DNA of 36,498 bases from a virus, in the IMG/VR virus record IMGVR_UViG_3300036985_006750, positions 1-36,498 of that record. The stretch is one strand, 5' to 3'. How positions within the stretch are numbered: the stretch's first letter is position 1; every line of letters begins with the position of its first letter. The position numbers were made by a program, and so were the translations under genes. The notes under the pieces are model-generated. The model worked only from the letters and a program-made list of their open reading frames with translations, made no database searches and was not told where the DNA came from. Positions 36,444 through 36,498 of the stretch are shown here, one piece after another.

Positions 36444-36498
36444 GCTGAGTCCAAATCTTTACTGCATCCAAAGATTTGATCGCCTTCTCGGACATCGG
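36436..36498 (-). CDS. C-terminal part of the DUF6948-like gene (redundant end)
   Basis: The last 20 codons and stop of the gene at 137-514, repeated at the right edge because the window overlaps itself. It ends IWTQHE, as in the left copy. Confidence 0.65.
   Translation of the reverse strand, partial: PMSEKAIKSLDAVKIWTQHE

Larger units (their letters stand above)
36300..36498. repeat. Terminal redundancy, right copy
   Basis: Partner of bases 1-199. The exact part is 36373-36498. The repeat part differs by substitutions and by the order of Gly-Ser units. Confidence 0.9.

Noticed and set aside
1-36498. Integrase, CI-type repressor or attachment site suggesting a temperate phage
   Set aside because: No recombinase signature or repressor with peptidase domain is visible on either strand; small HTH genes alone are not enough.
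1-36498. Transfer RNA genes
   Set aside because: I saw no cloverleaf-like sequence with intact T-loop (GGTTCRA) and acceptor pairing in the few intergenic gaps; the genome is nearly fully coding.

Overview
The window is an essentially complete genome of a tailed double-stranded DNA phage (Caudoviricetes). The first 199 bases recur at the last 199, exactly over 126 bases (74-199 = 36373-36498) and imperfectly in a Gly-codon repeat before that. The sequence therefore closes into a circle of about 36.3 kb. I see no tail tape measure, tail tube or sheath gene. After the capsid genes come a connector-like protein, a large beta-rich nozzle-like protein, and four internal or ejection-type proteins (coiled coil, glycine zipper, very large helical). 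This points to a short-tailed, podovirus-like particle. There is no integrase, repressor, DNA polymerase or RNA polymerase, so the phage probably relies on host polymerases and looks lytic. Three lipobox proteins and spanin-like genes point to a Gram-negative host. A secreted HExxH protease resembles a family I associate with Bdellovibrio and its relatives, so a Bdellovibrionota host is possible but not shown.

Layout. A leftward early operon starts at a strong promoter near 2730-2758. It runs through a small gene, an ERF annealing protein, SSB, a micro-ORF, a RecE-like exonuclease and a DUF6948-like gene. It then crosses the circle junction into Gly-Ser micro-ORFs, two small helix-turn-helix genes, membrane/coiled-coil genes and a lipoprotein, ending at 34589. 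Rightward from 2904 lie a replication initiator with a lambda-like internal origin (iterons plus purine-rich repeats), a helicase-loader-like gene and an HNH nuclease. A late operon appears to start near 4851. It holds a nucleotide-sugar dehydratase, small terminase, a virion protein, a NeuB-like synthase, ParB-like and Dam-like proteins, large terminase, portal, scaffold, major capsid, decoration protein and a DUF115/Maf-type glycosyltransferase. Connector, nozzle, ejection proteins, tail fibre, a sugar-modification cassette and the lysis genes follow. A leftward protease gene and a rightward unknown gene complete the circle.

The most striking content is a sugar pathway scattered through the virion gene block. 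It has a CapD/PseB-like 4,6-dehydratase, a class III aminotransferase, a GNAT acetyltransferase, a Gfo/Idh/MocA oxidoreductase, a NeuB-family nonulosonate synthase, an SpsF-type cytidylyltransferase and a Maf-like glycosyltransferase directly behind the major capsid and decoration genes. Together they look like a phage-encoded route to make, activate and attach a sialic/pseudaminic/legionaminic-type sugar, perhaps to the virion or to the host surface. A second novelty is a chain of Gly-Ser micro-ORFs whose shared C-terminal codons double as the ribosome-binding site of the next gene. The two ends of the window carry different versions of one of them.
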